64,000 bases of DNA from Reinekea blandensis MED297 (GCF_000153185.1 NZ_CH724152.1:90954-154953); one strand, 5' to 3'; shown: positions 17,164-26,927, numbered from the stretch's first letter. The notes: generated by a model from the letters alone, not told the origin. Numbers and translations are program-made.

Positions 17164-18807
17164 ATGACAGCTTACATAGCCGGTCTCGACTTTGGCAGCG
17201 ATTCAGTCCGTTGGTTGATTGTGGATGCACAGACCGGCGCCGAGCTGGACTCTGAAGTCGCCGAGTACGAACAATGGGCCAACGGTGCCTATTGTGACCC
17301 CGCCCAACAACAGTATCGACAACACCCTCAGGACATCGTGAATGCCATGACGGCGGCCGGTGTGCGGCTGCGTGAACGCGTCGGTGCTGAGGTGTTCCAA
17401 TCGATTCGCGCCATTGGCGTGGATACCACCGGGTCCACCCCGATCGCTATTGACCAGTACGGTACCGCCCTGAGTCTGCGTGAAGAATTCAAAGACGATC
17501 CGGACGCCATGTTCGTGCTCTGGAAAGACCATACGGCGATTGATGAAGCCGAAGAAATTACCCGCGTTGCCAAAAAAGGCGACGTCGATTACACCCGTTA
17601 TGTCGGCGGCAGTTATTCGTCTGAATGGTATTGGGCGAAGTTGCTGCGCGTGCTGCGCAACAACACTAAAGTCTCCGGTGCAATGCACAGCTTTGTTGAA
17701 ATGTGCGACTGGATCCCGGCGATTCTGACCAATACCACCGCACCGAAAAAACTGAAGCGTTCGCGTTGCGCCAGTGGTCATAAGATTTTGTGGAACGAAA
17801 GCTGGGGTGGTTTACCTCCGCGTAAGTTCTTCAGTCAGTTCCATCCGCAAATGTCCAAAGTTCGCGACAACGTCGGCGACCAGACGTATACCAGCGACAC
17901 CGCGGTCGGTTACGTCAGTGACGAGTGGCAGACCACTCTGGGCCTGTCCGATGATTGTGTTGTTGCCGTCGGAGCATTCGACTGTCACATGGGCGCCATT
18001 GGCGCCGGTGCGAAACCGAATGAGTTGGTGAAAGTGGTTGGCACCAGTACCTGTGACATCGTGACAGCGGAGTACGATGCCATTGGCGATCGTTGCGTTG
18101 CGGGTATCTGTGGTCAGGTTGATGGCTCGGTGATTCCGGGCAAAGTCGGTCTGGAAGCAGGCCAGTCTGCGTTCGGCGATTATTACGCCTGGTTTAAAAA
18201 CCTGCTGGGTTGGTCGCTGAGTCTGACCGGTGCGTCCGACAGCGACGTTGCCAAACAGAAAGATAAAATTCTGCCAGCATTGGGTGAAAAGCTGGCTCAG
18301 TATACGCCTCAGCCGGCCTCGCCTTTGGCGCTGGATTGGATTAACGGACGCCGTACACCGGACGCCAACCAGCGTCTGACAGCCGCCTTCTTCGGCATGA
18401 ACCTCGGCACCGACGTGACCGATCTGTTCCATGCCGTGGTTGAATCTACCGCCTTCGGTGCACGCAAGATTAACGAATGTTTCGAACAGCAGGGCGTACC
18501 GATTAACCGCGTCATTGCCATTGGTGGCATTTCACGTAAGTCCGCCCCGATCATGCAGTTGTGTGCGGATGTCTTCGGCAAAGAAATTGAAACCAAGTCC
18601 ACCGACCAGTGCTGCGCGCTGGGCGCAGCAATCTGCGGTGCGGTCGCGGCCGATGTCTATCCATCGATGGAAGCGGCCATGGAGGTTCTGGCGGCGAAAA
18701 CCGAGAGCACTTACACCCCGCAACCGGAGTCTGTGAAGCGTTACGGTTTGCGTTATCAGCGTTACCTGCAACATGCGGCGTATGTTGAAAGCCGGGTGTT
18801 GAAATAA
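17164..18807 (+). CDS. araB: Ribulokinase
   Basis: 547 aa FGGY-family kinase. N-terminal phosphate-binding AGLDFGSDSVRWLIVD, the AIGVDTTGSTPIAID segment, the substrate-contact DGSVIPGKVGLEAGQSAFGD region and the C-terminal FGGY-like GARKINECFEQQGVPINRV-GGIS motif all match AraB. It phosphorylates L-ribulose to L-ribulose-5-phosphate. The start is preceded by AAGAGGA. First gene of araB-araD-tal, nine nt before araD. Confidence 0.96.
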   Translation: MTAYIAGLDFGSDSVRWLIVDAQTGAELDSEVAEYEQWANGAYCDPAQQQYRQHPQDIVNAMTAAGVRLRERVGAEVFQSIRAIGVDTTGSTPIAIDQYGTALSLREEFKDDPDAMFVLWKDHTAIDEAEEITRVAKKGDVDYTRYVGGSYSSEWYWAKLLRVLRNNTKVSGAMHSFVEMCDWIPAILTNTTAPKKLKRSRCASGHKILWNESWGGLPPRKFFSQFHPQMSKVRDNVGDQTYTSDTAVGYVSDEWQTTLGLSDDCVVAVGAFDCHMGAIGAGAKPNELVKVVGTSTCDIVTAEYDAIGDRCVAGICGQVDGSVIPGKVGLEAGQSAFGDYYAWFKNLLGWSLSLTGASDSDVAKQKDKILPALGEKLAQYTPQPASPLALDWINGRRTPDANQRLTAAFFGMNLGTDVTDLFHAVVESTAFGARKINECFEQQGVPINRVIAIGGISRKSAPIMQLCADVFGKEIETKSTDQCCALGAAICGAVAADVYPSMEAAMEVLAAKTESTYTPQPESVKRYGLRYQRYLQHAAYVESRVLK

Positions 18808-18816
18808 GGAGGGCGC

Positions 18817-19512
18817 ATGTCATTAACTGAACTGAAAGAACAGGTTTTCCGCGCCAATCTCGACTTAGTGAAGCACGGGCTGGTGACCTTCACCTGGGGC
18901 AATGTCAGTGGCATTGATCGTGAGACCGGGCTGTGGGCGATCAAACCCAGCGGCGTACCGTACGACACGATGAAAGCCGAGGACATGGTGGTGTTGAATC
19001 TCAAAGGCGAGGTGGTCGAAGGCGACTACCGGCCGTCGTCCGATACGCCCACGCATCTGGCGTTGTACCAGGCGTTCGAAGACATCGGCGGCATCGTGCA
19101 TACGCATTCGAACACTGCGACCTCATGGGCGCAGGCGGGTCGATCCATTCCGGCGTTGGGCACCACGCATGCCGACTATTTTAACGGACCGATTCCCTGT
19201 GCACGCGCTCTGACCGATGAAGAGATTGAAGGCGAGTACGAGTGGAACACCGGCAAGGTGATCATCGAAACCCTGGAAGGCATTCCACCGCTGTCGGTTC
19301 CCGGCATTCTGGTGAAAGAACACGCGCCCTTTGCCTGGGGTAAAGACGCCGACAACGCCGTCCACAATGCCGTGGTCATCGAAGAGGTTGCCAGCATGGC
19401 GCTGAAAACCCTGACCATTAATCCACAGGTTGAGTCGGTGAATCCGACTTTGCTGAAAAAACACTACGAACGGAAACATGGCAAAAATGCATACTACGGA
19501 CAAAAAAAGTGA
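18817..19512 (+). CDS. araD: L-ribulose-5-phosphate 4-epimerase
   Basis: 231 aa class II aldolase-fold enzyme. Substrate and zinc residues are visible: [19 protein letters not shown], the SSDTPTH loop, the zinc histidines in [15 protein letters not shown] and the third histidine in [11 protein letters not shown] region. It makes D-xylulose-5-phosphate. The ribosome site AAGGAGG is strong. The 3' end overlaps the transaldolase gene by 35 bp in another frame, evidence of tight coupling. Confidence 0.96.
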   Translation: MSLTELKEQVFRANLDLVKHGLVTFTWGNVSGIDRETGLWAIKPSGVPYDTMKAEDMVVLNLKGEVVEGDYRPSSDTPTHLALYQAFEDIGGIVHTHSNTATSWAQAGRSIPALGTTHADYFNGPIPCARALTDEEIEGEYEWNTGKVIIETLEGIPPLSVPGILVKEHAPFAWGKDADNAVHNAVVIEEVASMALKTLTINPQVESVNPTLLKKHYERKHGKNAYYGQKK

Positions 19513-20464
19513 TGTCGCGCAAACGCAACTGGCTCAGTTGCGTGCGCACTCAGTCGTCGTGGCCGACACTGGCGACGTCGACCAGATTCGTCGATACCAA
19601 CCGACCGATGTGACCACGAACCCGTCACTGATTCTGAAAGCGGCCAACGGTGGCAACTCTGAAGCGATCCTGCGTGAGTGTGTTGCGGCGGCCAAAGCTC
19701 AGTCGCCAAACGATTGGCAGGACGACGCCATTGAACGTGTCTCCGTGGCCTTCGGTGTACAACTGTCAAAACTGGTACCTGGTTATGTCTCGACCGAAGT
19801 GAACGCTCGCTTCAGTTTCGATACCGAAGCAACGGTCGCCGCCGGTAAGCGGTTGATTCAGTACTACCGGGATGCCGGTGTCGATCCAGAGCGGATTCTG
19901 ATCAAAGTCGCCGGTACCTGGGAAGGCATTGAAGCGGCCCGTCGACTCGAAGCCGATGGCATTCGCTGCAACGTGACGCTGATTTTCCATGCTGTTCAAG
20001 CGGCTGCGGCGGCCAAAGCCGGCGCGTTTCTGATTTCGCCGTTCGTCGGTCGTATTCAGGATTGGTACAAACAGAACGGGCAGTTGCCGGACGATCCGGC
20101 ACTGGATCCCGGTGTGCAATCGGTTCGCGGTATCTGGCAGATGTATCGTGCGCTGGGCTACGACACCGTCGTGATGGCGGCCAGTTTCCGCAGTGTGGAT
20201 CAGGTCTTGCGATTGGCCGGTTGTGATCGTCTGACCATCAGCCCGGCCCTGTTGGCCGAGTTGGATCAGAACTCGCAAGCGCTGACGCACCGAATCGATG
20301 ATGGCATGAATGAGCAAGCGGCGCCGGCTGAACTGGCTGTCGATGAAGCGTCATTCCGCTGGCAGCTGAACGAAGATCCGATGGCAACAGAAAAACTGTC
20401 GGAAGGCATCCGTCTGTTTAATCGTGATCACGCTACGCTGGCTGAGTTGCTGACAAAGTATTGA
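19478..20464 (+). CDS. tal: Transaldolase
   Basis: 328 aa. The motif [12 protein letters not shown] is at about residue 43, the Schiff-base lysine lies in [15 protein letters not shown], and [26 protein letters not shown] and VMAASFRS complete the family pattern. It shuttles three-carbon units between sedoheptulose-7-phosphate and glyceraldehyde-3-phosphate, absorbing xylulose-5-phosphate flux from AraD. The 35-bp overlap with araD is unusual; an in-frame ATG at 19487 is an alternative start that would shorten the overlap slightly. A strong terminator follows. Confidence 0.94.
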   Translation: MAKMHTTDKKSDVAQTQLAQLRAHSVVVADTGDVDQIRRYQPTDVTTNPSLILKAANGGNSEAILRECVAAAKAQSPNDWQDDAIERVSVAFGVQLSKLVPGYVSTEVNARFSFDTEATVAAGKRLIQYYRDAGVDPERILIKVAGTWEGIEAARRLEADGIRCNVTLIFHAVQAAAAAKAGAFLISPFVGRIQDWYKQNGQLPDDPALDPGVQSVRGIWQMYRALGYDTVVMAASFRSVDQVLRLAGCDRLTISPALLAELDQNSQALTHRIDDGMNEQAAPAELAVDEASFRWQLNEDPMATEKLSEGIRLFNRDHATLAELLTKY

Positions 20465-20527
20465 GATTCTCTGGGGTCGAACGGTTTCACGCTGCCGCCA
20501 GGGCCTGAAGCCGAATCGATGTTTTTG

Positions 20528-20551
20528 CAGCGCTTCGGCGCTGTTTTTTTT
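20528..20551 (+). terminator. Rho-independent terminator after araBD-tal
   Basis: CAGCGC-TTCG-GCGCTG tetraloop hairpin followed by eight T. Confidence 0.9.
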
Positions 20552-20656
20552 GCCGGTTACGCACCGAGCCCGCCGTTCTTGAGCCGAGTCTGAATGCTCA
20601 CTAAGGGATTTTCGACGGACCACCCTGAGTGCGAACACCGACATGGTGAGGGTGCT

Positions 20657-21229
20657 ATGAAAACTGAACAGGAAAAAATGATCGCTGGTGAGCCATACGA
20701 TGCTCACTGTCAGGAAATGATTCAAATCCGCACGCGGGTCAAGGGCATTCTGCACCGATTGAATGTCACCGAATACTATACCGAGCGTTTTCACGACACC
20801 ATGCGCGAGCTGTGTCCGAACTCCGCATCGGACGTGCATCTGGAGCCACCATTTTATTGCGACTATGGCGAAAACATTGTTGCCGGTGAAGGCGTGTTTA
20901 TTAATTTTGGCGCAGTGATTCTGGATGGCGCCCGGGTAACGATTGGCCGTAAAACGTTGATCGCTCCCGGCGTTCATATCTATACCGCCCGTCATCCGGT
21001 CGACGTCGTTGAACGTCGCGAATGGGAAGACTGCGCCCCGGTGACCATCGGTGAAGAATGCTGGATCGGTGGGCATGTAACCATTTGCCCGGGTGTCACC
21101 ATTGGCGACCGGGCGGTCGTCGCGGCCGGTTCTGTCGTCATCCGGGATGTCCCGGCGGATACGCTGGTGGGTGGCAATCCGGCACGTTACATCAAATCAC
21201 TTAACGGTACGGAGCAGACAAGCGTATGA
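20657..21229 (+). CDS. Sugar O-acetyltransferase, maltose/galactoside type
   Basis: 190 aa. The N-terminal Mac domain (MIAGEPYDAHCQEMIQIRTR) is followed by left-handed hexapeptide repeats ending in IGEECWIGGHVTICPGVTIG and the family tail GNPARYIKSL. The catalytic His is in IYTARHPVD. It acetylates mono- or disaccharides with acetyl-CoA, thought to detoxify non-metabolised sugars. I start it at ATG 20657 (MKTEQEKM), the usual family beginning, not at 20594. It overlaps galM by ATGA, so the two are coupled. Maa-like, but the true acceptor sugar is unknown. Confidence 0.88.
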   Translation: MKTEQEKMIAGEPYDAHCQEMIQIRTRVKGILHRLNVTEYYTERFHDTMRELCPNSASDVHLEPPFYCDYGENIVAGEGVFINFGAVILDGARVTIGRKTLIAPGVHIYTARHPVDVVERREWEDCAPVTIGEECWIGGHVTICPGVTIGDRAVVAAGSVVIRDVPADTLVGGNPARYIKSLNGTEQTSV

Positions 21230-22278
21230 CCTCAATTACCCGTGAACTCTTTGGCACACTGAAGGACGGTCGCACCGTTCAACGCTATACCTTAACCAAT
21301 CGTAAAGGCACCACGGCGAGCTTTGTCGATTATGGCGCGGCCTGGATGAGCTTCCAACGCCCTGGTGATACAGAAAGCCTGGTACTGGGTTGCGACACGA
21401 TTGACGCCCTGACCACGCAAAGTGCGTTTCTCGGCTCAACGGTTGGCCGCTATGCCAATCGAATCGCTGGTGGGCAATGCACGTTGAACGGACAGCCGAT
21501 TCAGTTGGATTGCAACGAAGGGAAAAACCATTTGCACGGTGGGCGTGATAACTTTACCCATAAAATCTGGACCGCCGAACTGTCTGAAACGAACGAAGGC
21601 TACCCGAAGCTGCGCTTTCGTGTGCGTTCAGACGATGGCGAAAACGGCTTCCCCGGGAATGTCGAGGCTCGGGTTAGCATTGTGCTCACCGACGATGATG
21701 AGGTGCAGTTTGAATACGAAGCCAATACCGATGCGCCGACCATTTTTGCCATGACCAATCACGTCTACTTCAACCTCGATGGTCGGTTGCAGGGGAATCT
21801 GGACAACCATGAGTTTCGCATCGGGGCCGATCAGTTTGTCGACGTCGATGATACGGCTATTCCGACCGGCGAACTCATCCCAGTGGCCGATACCGAGTTT
21901 AACCTGCAAGCGTGGACGGCCATTGACGAAACGCTGCGTACCTTGCCGACCGATCGGTTGAAGCGTGCGGGTGGTTACGACCATTGCTTCTGTTATCCCG
22001 ACGATGGTGAGTTGCGCGAATTGGGCAGTGCCCTGTCGACGACGAATGGCGTGATGATGAGCTGCCTTTCTGATCAACCTGGCCTGCAGTTCTACTCCGG
22101 CAATTTCCTGGGTGGAACTCCGTACGCCGACGGGTTGAGCTATCAGCAGTTCGGCGCCTTCTGTATGGAGCCCGGCGCCTGGCCAGACTCACCGAACCAA
22201 GAGACCTTTCCATCGGTCTTGCTGAAGCCGGATGAGACCTATTACTCACGCATTGTGTACGCCTTTACTGCGCTTTAA
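21226..22278 (+). CDS. galM: Aldose 1-epimerase (mutarotase)
   Basis: 350 aa. The characteristic segments are present: ATVGRYANRI-like STVGRYANRIAGG, KNHLHGG (His of the active site), TNHVYFNLDG (second His), YDHCF and the C-terminal QFGAFCMEPGAWPDSPN with the catalytic Glu. It interconverts alpha and beta anomers of sugars such as arabinose or galactose, speeding entry into the isomerase. Translationally coupled to the acetyltransferase gene. Confidence 0.93.
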   Translation: MTSITRELFGTLKDGRTVQRYTLTNRKGTTASFVDYGAAWMSFQRPGDTESLVLGCDTIDALTTQSAFLGSTVGRYANRIAGGQCTLNGQPIQLDCNEGKNHLHGGRDNFTHKIWTAELSETNEGYPKLRFRVRSDDGENGFPGNVEARVSIVLTDDDEVQFEYEANTDAPTIFAMTNHVYFNLDGRLQGNLDNHEFRIGADQFVDVDDTAIPTGELIPVADTEFNLQAWTAIDETLRTLPTDRLKRAGGYDHCFCYPDDGELRELGSALSTTNGVMMSCLSDQPGLQFYSGNFLGGTPYADGLSYQQFGAFCMEPGAWPDSPNQETFPSVLLKPDETYYSRIVYAFTAL

Positions 22279-22283
22279 ACACA

Positions 22284-22339
22284 CACCGATCAGCGCAATC
22301 TTTTGCTTAACGCTTCAATAGCTCGGCGACTGATCGGTG
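22284..22339 (+). terminator. Long-loop inverted repeat after galM
   Basis: CACCGATCAG and CTGATCGGTG form a perfect 10-bp stem with a loop of about 36 nt and no T-run. It may mark the transcript end but is not a standard terminator. Confidence 0.35.
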
Positions 22340-22471
22340 ACTGTCTCCTCTCGTTTCAACATCTACATCCTGCAGCTGATTCTGATCACTGTTTGCTGAC
22401 CGGTCCGCTTTAATGATGGCCCTGCAAAAGCTCTTATTTTCTGATCACCCGCGGCAAGCGCCTGCGTGACA

Positions 22472-22500
22472 TTGACGAAAAATAATCGCTTAACTATGTT
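22472..22500 (+). promoter_or_regulatory. Candidate promoter for the double binding-protein gene
   Basis: TTGACG (22472-22477), 17 bp, TATGTT (22495-22500), 46 nt before the start codon. Confidence 0.45.
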
Positions 22501-22546
22501 TATTCCTCAATAAAAACAAAAATCCTCTTTGTAGGAGTAAACATGC

Positions 22547-24586
22547 GTGAAGTCACAACAAGCCCCGATTAATGCCTTTGCTGGTGGCATAAAGCAGATT
22601 GCGTTGCGGTGGCTAACCCTCCTTTTCTTATTGTCGGCATTGAGTCACGCTCAGACTCGAATCAACTTAACAACCTATGAGTTCCCACCCTACATTGGTC
22701 AGGATTTAGCAGACAGCGGCGCCATTTATCAGGTGGTCCGTTCAGTGTTCGCTGACGCAGGTTTGGACGTAGAGGTGAGTTTTTTTCCGGCGGCCCGGGC
22801 GGTTAACAGTGTTTTGTCCGGCGGATATGCCGCGGTGTTTCCGGTCATTAAAGACGATGGTTTATCTGAGGATTTCTGGATCTCCGACGCCATTGCGGCC
22901 TTTCGGGTGGGGTTGCTGGGTAAAAAACATCTTCAGGATGACACTCAACCGCTCACCGAAGGAATCACCATTGCCACCGTAAGAGGTTCCATTCCTGAAG
23001 GCATCAAACGCGAGTATCGGCCGGCCAATTTTGTCTACGTTGTTCAAAACGAACAAGCATTACAAATGCTGCATTCTGGCCGCGTCGATTATGTGTTGAT
23101 CGACCAATATAACGCTGCGGACCTCATGATAGATAAGTTCCCCTACATGATTGGGGAATATGTTTTTCCGCCGCAGTACACCCATAACATCGACATGCAT
23201 GTGGCTTTTTCTAAAGCACCCGGGCGATCAAGACTGGACGTTATACAGTTTAATCATTCCCTGAAGTCGCTGCAGGACTCGGGTGTCATTGACGACATCA
23301 TGTACGAACATGGCTTGTTGTTTTTTGACTCATCGCCGAACAAAAAAGTGTTGCGCATTGCGACGGTAGAGAATGCCGACATGATGATCATGGAACGGAT
23401 GTCGAAAGAATATGAGCGGCTCAACCCGGATATCCAGTTGGACTGGCGAGTGTTGGACGAGTCGATTTTACGGCAACGCCTGTTGAGCGATCTGGCAATG
23501 AATGCGGGGCAATACGACGTCATGACGATCGGAGCCTACGAAGTGCCCCTCTGGTTTCAACGTGATTGGTTAACGCCACTGCTCGGACTGCCGGAAACGT
23601 ATAACGAAGATGACCTAATTGATGTGATACGTGACAGTCTTTCCAACAAGGGTAACCTGTATGCACTGCCATTCTATGGCGAAAGTTCGATGACGTACTT
23701 CCGGACAGATTTGTTTGAGAAGGCCGGAATAGAGATGCCGGCATCACCAACCTGGGACGATATTCGTGGCTTTGCCGGAAAAATTCATAACCCGGATGAA
23801 GGCGTGTATGGCATTTGCCTGCGTGGGAAGGCGGGCTGGGGCGAGAGCCTGACCATAATCGGAACAATGGTGAACACCTTTGGAGGTCAATGGTTTGATG
23901 TGCAATGGACCCCGACCATCGATACGGCCTCATGGAAAAAAGCCATACAGTTTTATGTTGACTTGGTGGAGGCATATGGTCCTCCGGACACTTACAAAAA
24001 CGGCTTTAAAGAAAACCTGGAGCTTTTTGCCAATGGGCAGTGTGGCATATGGGTGGATGCGACGGTCGCCGCGGGCCTGTTATTTGATGAGAACCGTTCG
24101 GAGGTGTCGGACCGGGTTTGGTTCGCCCCCGCCCCCGTTGCCGTTACGCCCAAAGGTTCGGCTTGGTTGTGGATGTGGTCCTTAGCGGTACCGTCGTCGT
24201 CAAAGCTGAAAACCGAAGCCATTGATTTTATTGCCTGGGCAACCTCGCAGGAGTACATACAGCAGGTCGCCGATCAGGAAGGGTGGGTTGCGGTGCCACC
24301 GGGGACTCGAACATCGACCTACCAAAACAAAGAATACCTGAAGGCCGCACCCTTTGCGGACTACGTGTTGAGCGCGATTGAACGCGCGGACCCCACCGAT
24401 GCAACCTTGCTGCCCAGCCCGTATCTGGGCATTCAAATTGTGACGATTCCGGAGTTTACGGCCATTGGTAATTTCGTTTCGCAGCGCATCAGCCTGGTTC
24501 TGCAAGGGCAGCTGACCATCGATGATGCTCTGCAGCAATCGCAGGCTTTCACCGTTAACGTGATGAAGAATGCCGCTGCACAATAA
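22547..24586 (+). CDS. Tandem fusion of two solute-binding domains
   Basis: 679 aa with a signal peptide (IALRWLTLLFLLSALSHAQT). Residues about 38-260 form a family 3-like binding domain (LTTYEFPPYIGQDLADSGAI, FFPAARAVNSVL, GRVDYVLIDQYNA). Residues about 266-679 form a complete sugar-type family 1 binding domain (VLRIATVENADMMIMERMSK, YDVMTIGAYEVPLWFQR, FANGQCGIWVDAT). Two binding proteins in one chain are rare. No permease or ATPase adjoins, so transport or sensing is open. The open frame begins with GTG 22547. The better-placed ATG at 22543, seven bases after GTAGGAG, opens a nine-codon frame instead, so the start or the sequence here deserves checking. Confidence 0.82.
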   Translation: MKSQQAPINAFAGGIKQIALRWLTLLFLLSALSHAQTRINLTTYEFPPYIGQDLADSGAIYQVVRSVFADAGLDVEVSFFPAARAVNSVLSGGYAAVFPVIKDDGLSEDFWISDAIAAFRVGLLGKKHLQDDTQPLTEGITIATVRGSIPEGIKREYRPANFVYVVQNEQALQMLHSGRVDYVLIDQYNAADLMIDKFPYMIGEYVFPPQYTHNIDMHVAFSKAPGRSRLDVIQFNHSLKSLQDSGVIDDIMYEHGLLFFDSSPNKKVLRIATVENADMMIMERMSKEYERLNPDIQLDWRVLDESILRQRLLSDLAMNAGQYDVMTIGAYEVPLWFQRDWLTPLLGLPETYNEDDLIDVIRDSLSNKGNLYALPFYGESSMTYFRTDLFEKAGIEMPASPTWDDIRGFAGKIHNPDEGVYGICLRGKAGWGESLTIIGTMVNTFGGQWFDVQWTPTIDTASWKKAIQFYVDLVEAYGPPDTYKNGFKENLELFANGQCGIWVDATVAAGLLFDENRSEVSDRVWFAPAPVAVTPKGSAWLWMWSLAVPSSSKLKTEAIDFIAWATSQEYIQQVADQEGWVAVPPGTRTSTYQNKEYLKAAPFADYVLSAIERADPTDATLLPSPYLGIQIVTIPEFTAIGNFVSQRISLVLQGQLTIDDALQQSQAFTVNVMKNAAAQ

Positions 24587-25135
24587 TCCTCTCACGCCCG
24601 GTAAACAGGCAGACGATGTATCCCGAGATAATCTACGAGCTTAGGGTTTACCCTGGGCACGAAACCATAAACGGTCCGAAATGGGCAAACTATGATTACC
24701 CGGTCTCTCTATATTGGCCGCTTCAAGCTCAAAGCGGTAGTTGGGGGATTTCATGATTTCGCCAGTTGTAATGAGGAAGCAGATATTGGAGTTAACCGAG
24801 ATCGATTCGCAATAAGCGCTAAAGCGGACGTTTATGTTGACGATTCCAGAGTTTTCGAAAGTTGAACTTTTTGTCAGCCTTGCAATACATATAAAAATGC
24901 ACAAAGAACCACTTGTCGATACCATCTCTCTGTTGATAGCAGTTCAGTCACAGTTCCTTAAGTTAGCGCGGTTATTCGTGGGGAATATCCATAAATAACC
25001 GCACGTGCCGTAAAACAAAGAATCCTATAGAGCTGTTCTCATTAAAAAATACGAGTAAGCACCGATAATAGGTACTCTCCGGCGCGGTAGTATTCAGAAG
25101 AAAAGCGCACACGCGGCGTTTTCAGGCCAATCAAA
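24587..25135. other. Non-coding region upstream of island 2
   Basis: No gene is supported. A 94-codon minus-strand frame (24641-24925) has no ribosome site or family match. GCACGTGC at 25001-25008 recalls the palindrome before island 1, and the last 35 bases before TTGACA (from about 25104) resemble the sequence just before the island 1 promoter. No trace of an integrase gene is visible here. Confidence 0.6.
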
Positions 25136-25255
25136 TTGACAATAGCCTCTTGAAGGATGACTATGAAGGCTTTATGCGGTTTGGGCTAGAAATGGCGCTC
25201 TGTATATGCCGCTCCATAAAAAAAACCGCGGTAGCGGCATAAGAAACTGTTAGGC
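25136..25255 (+). promoter_or_regulatory. Cassette promoter and attI-like site, island 2
   Basis: TTGACA (25136-25141), 17 bp, GACTAT (25159-25164); then a block with CCGCGGTAGCGGCATAAG and AAACT leading into GTTAGGC (25249-25255), a perfect GTTRRRY core. TTGACA to GTT is 113 nt, as at islands 1 and 3. The last 30 bases differ from island 1 at only a few positions. Confidence 0.68.
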
Positions 25256-25267
25256 AAGGGACTGAAT

Positions 25268-26104
25268 ATGGATCTGACCAATACCGAACGAGAAGCCATA
25301 GGGCTGTGCGTTTGTTTAGAGGCGGTTAACGAGATAGTCAATCATGCATTGCTTGACGTCAGAAAAAGCTCGAGGTCCGCTGGCGAAGCCCTCGTTTATT
25401 TCAAGGATATGGTACATCGGTCACTGTTTATTATTCGATTTCTCGATTTCGCAAAAGAAGCTGGAGATAGTCAATTGACAGGTGTTTCTGGTTCTTGTGT
25501 TGATATTCTCGACACTGTCTGTGCCAATCAGTGCCTTGGTATTGATGGCAGTGCTTGCAAGCTCGAAGATGCGGCTCATGAGCTAAAAAATTGGTTAAAT
25601 CAAAAGGCTTCCGTGAAACTTTGGTTGCCCACGCTGGATGTGAATGCAGAAATAGAAGTATCAAGGATCGAGTTCCTAAAAATATCCGGTAACAGTTCAA
25701 AGCACAATATTTCAAGGCTAACAGGTGTTTCCAAAGGCATTCATAGAATTCTTTCTGATCACGGCTACGATGTTCCTATTGAGCTAATCCCTCTCGCGTT
25801 AGAAGATTTTCAGGAGCATCTCGAACAAAACTACTTCATATATTATGCAACCTGGATGGCGGAGTTGTTAAACGAGGTGCGTTGGGGTATTCAGAGGTAC
25901 TTGGAGCCCTTGTACGCAACGTCCTACAAGCCCGGAAATGACGGGTTATCGTATAGGTTCGACTATCCAGAAGGGGTGACTCAGGAGATTGCTAAACAAT
26001 GGTTCTGGCGTTTAATGAATCATATCAGATCTGCTCCATATGTAGATCGTTTCCACACGCCAAATAGTCTTAAAGAGCAGAGTTCGATTGAGTGGGACTT
26101 ATAA
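25268..26104 (+). CDS. Hypothetical cassette protein, island 2
   Basis: 278 aa, soluble, largely helical by composition, no signal peptide. Cysteines cluster at GLCVCLEAV and VDILDTVCANQCLGIDGSAC, without a standard metal-binding spacing. The C-terminal part has several Trp/Tyr-rich stretches (NYFIYYATWMAELLNEVRWG, QWFWRLMNHIRSAP). I do not recognise the family. It begins 13 bases after the island 2 crossover site and is followed by an attC, so it is a cassette gene. Confidence 0.7.
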   Translation: MDLTNTEREAIGLCVCLEAVNEIVNHALLDVRKSSRSAGEALVYFKDMVHRSLFIIRFLDFAKEAGDSQLTGVSGSCVDILDTVCANQCLGIDGSACKLEDAAHELKNWLNQKASVKLWLPTLDVNAEIEVSRIEFLKISGNSSKHNISRLTGVSKGIHRILSDHGYDVPIELIPLALEDFQEHLEQNYFIYYATWMAELLNEVRWGIQRYLEPLYATSYKPGNDGLSYRFDYPEGVTQEIAKQWFWRLMNHIRSAPYVDRFHTPNSLKEQSSIEWDL

Positions 26105-26111
26105 ATACTGT

Positions 26112-26196
26112 GCCTAACAAGAACAGTCACGGCGACGTCTACTACATTACGGCTTCGCCTTCATTTCGTAGCCGCGCGTGCTGAGCAGCGTTAAGC
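26112..26196 (+). repeat. attC site, island 2 cassette 1
   Basis: 85 bp bounded by a perfect RYYYAAC core, GCCTAAC (26112-26118), and a perfect GTTRRRY core, GTTAAGC (26190-26196). Inner arms: CACGGCGACG against CGCGCGTG, and TACGGCTTCGCC. Close relative of 38163-38246. Confidence 0.88.
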
Positions 26197-26216
26197 GAAA
26201 CCAGGACTGAAAGTTC

Positions 26217-26927
26217 ATGCAGAATACAATTTACATTGCCGAGCCGATATTTTCGGAAAAACTGCAGAAGTTCGACGGGGAGGCGTCCTTCCCTCCGATC
26301 AAAAAAATTGGCGTTACTACTGATCTTCCCGATCGAAGAGAGCGTGAGCTGCTGGGCACAATAAGTCCTGTCAAAGTATCAATTGTAAAAGCATGGACGA
26401 GTCTGGACGCACGAAAAGTGGAATCTATGCTGCACACCATCCTCGACAACTCTCGCCTAGATGGTGAATATTTTTGGGATGGCAATGAGACTTTGGTGGA
26501 TGCCGTTGCCGACTTTATAGAAGCGTATCACCCTGAAGCTCAGGAGGTTGGAGTTTCAGATGAAGCCGATGTTGCCGCGGCGTCTGAGGCAGTACAGAAA
26601 AAGAACTCACAACGGATATATACAGAGGTTATCCCGAAGCTCGACGAGCTATCAGTTAAGTACAATGTTGCGAAAAATGGTCGAGGTGTTAAATTCAAAC
26701 TAGGAGAGTACACTCTGGCGCTTTGGGGAAGAACGGCTGGAAGATATACGCTTACAATTTGGTCGAGAACAAAGACAACCGAAAATGCTCTATCTGACTT
26801 CGAGCACTCACAGGAACTTTCTGCGAATGGTGCTGAGGATAGCAATCGTAGAGCAAGGATTCCAATGAGCAATTTGCAAACAATCTTTGAGTCACTTACA
26901 GGCTATGTGAGTCAGCATGGCGCTTAA
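26217..26927 (+). CDS. GIY-YIG (T5orf172/MUG113-like) cassette protein
   Basis: 236 aa. The first 100 residues carry the pattern of T5orf172-type GIY-YIG proteins: IYIAEP in place of GIY-YIG, KIGVTTDLPDRRERELL with the conserved Arg, WTSLDARKVESMLHTIL and GEYFW with the expected catalytic Glu. The C-terminal 110 residues (KFKLGEYTLALWGRTAGRYT onwards) are of unknown type. Such proteins are predicted nucleases of phage or mobile-element origin; activity here is inference. Flanked by two attC sites, so it is the second cassette of island 2. Confidence 0.72.
   Translation: MQNTIYIAEPIFSEKLQKFDGEASFPPIKKIGVTTDLPDRRERELLGTISPVKVSIVKAWTSLDARKVESMLHTILDNSRLDGEYFWDGNETLVDAVADFIEAYHPEAQEVGVSDEADVAAASEAVQKKNSQRIYTEVIPKLDELSVKYNVAKNGRGVKFKLGEYTLALWGRTAGRYTLTIWSRTKTTENALSDFEHSQELSANGAEDSNRRARIPMSNLQTIFESLTGYVSQHGA

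Noticed and set aside
24641..24925. 94-codon minus-strand open frame before island 2
   Set aside because: No start context and no family likeness; not similar to IntI, which was the reason for looking.
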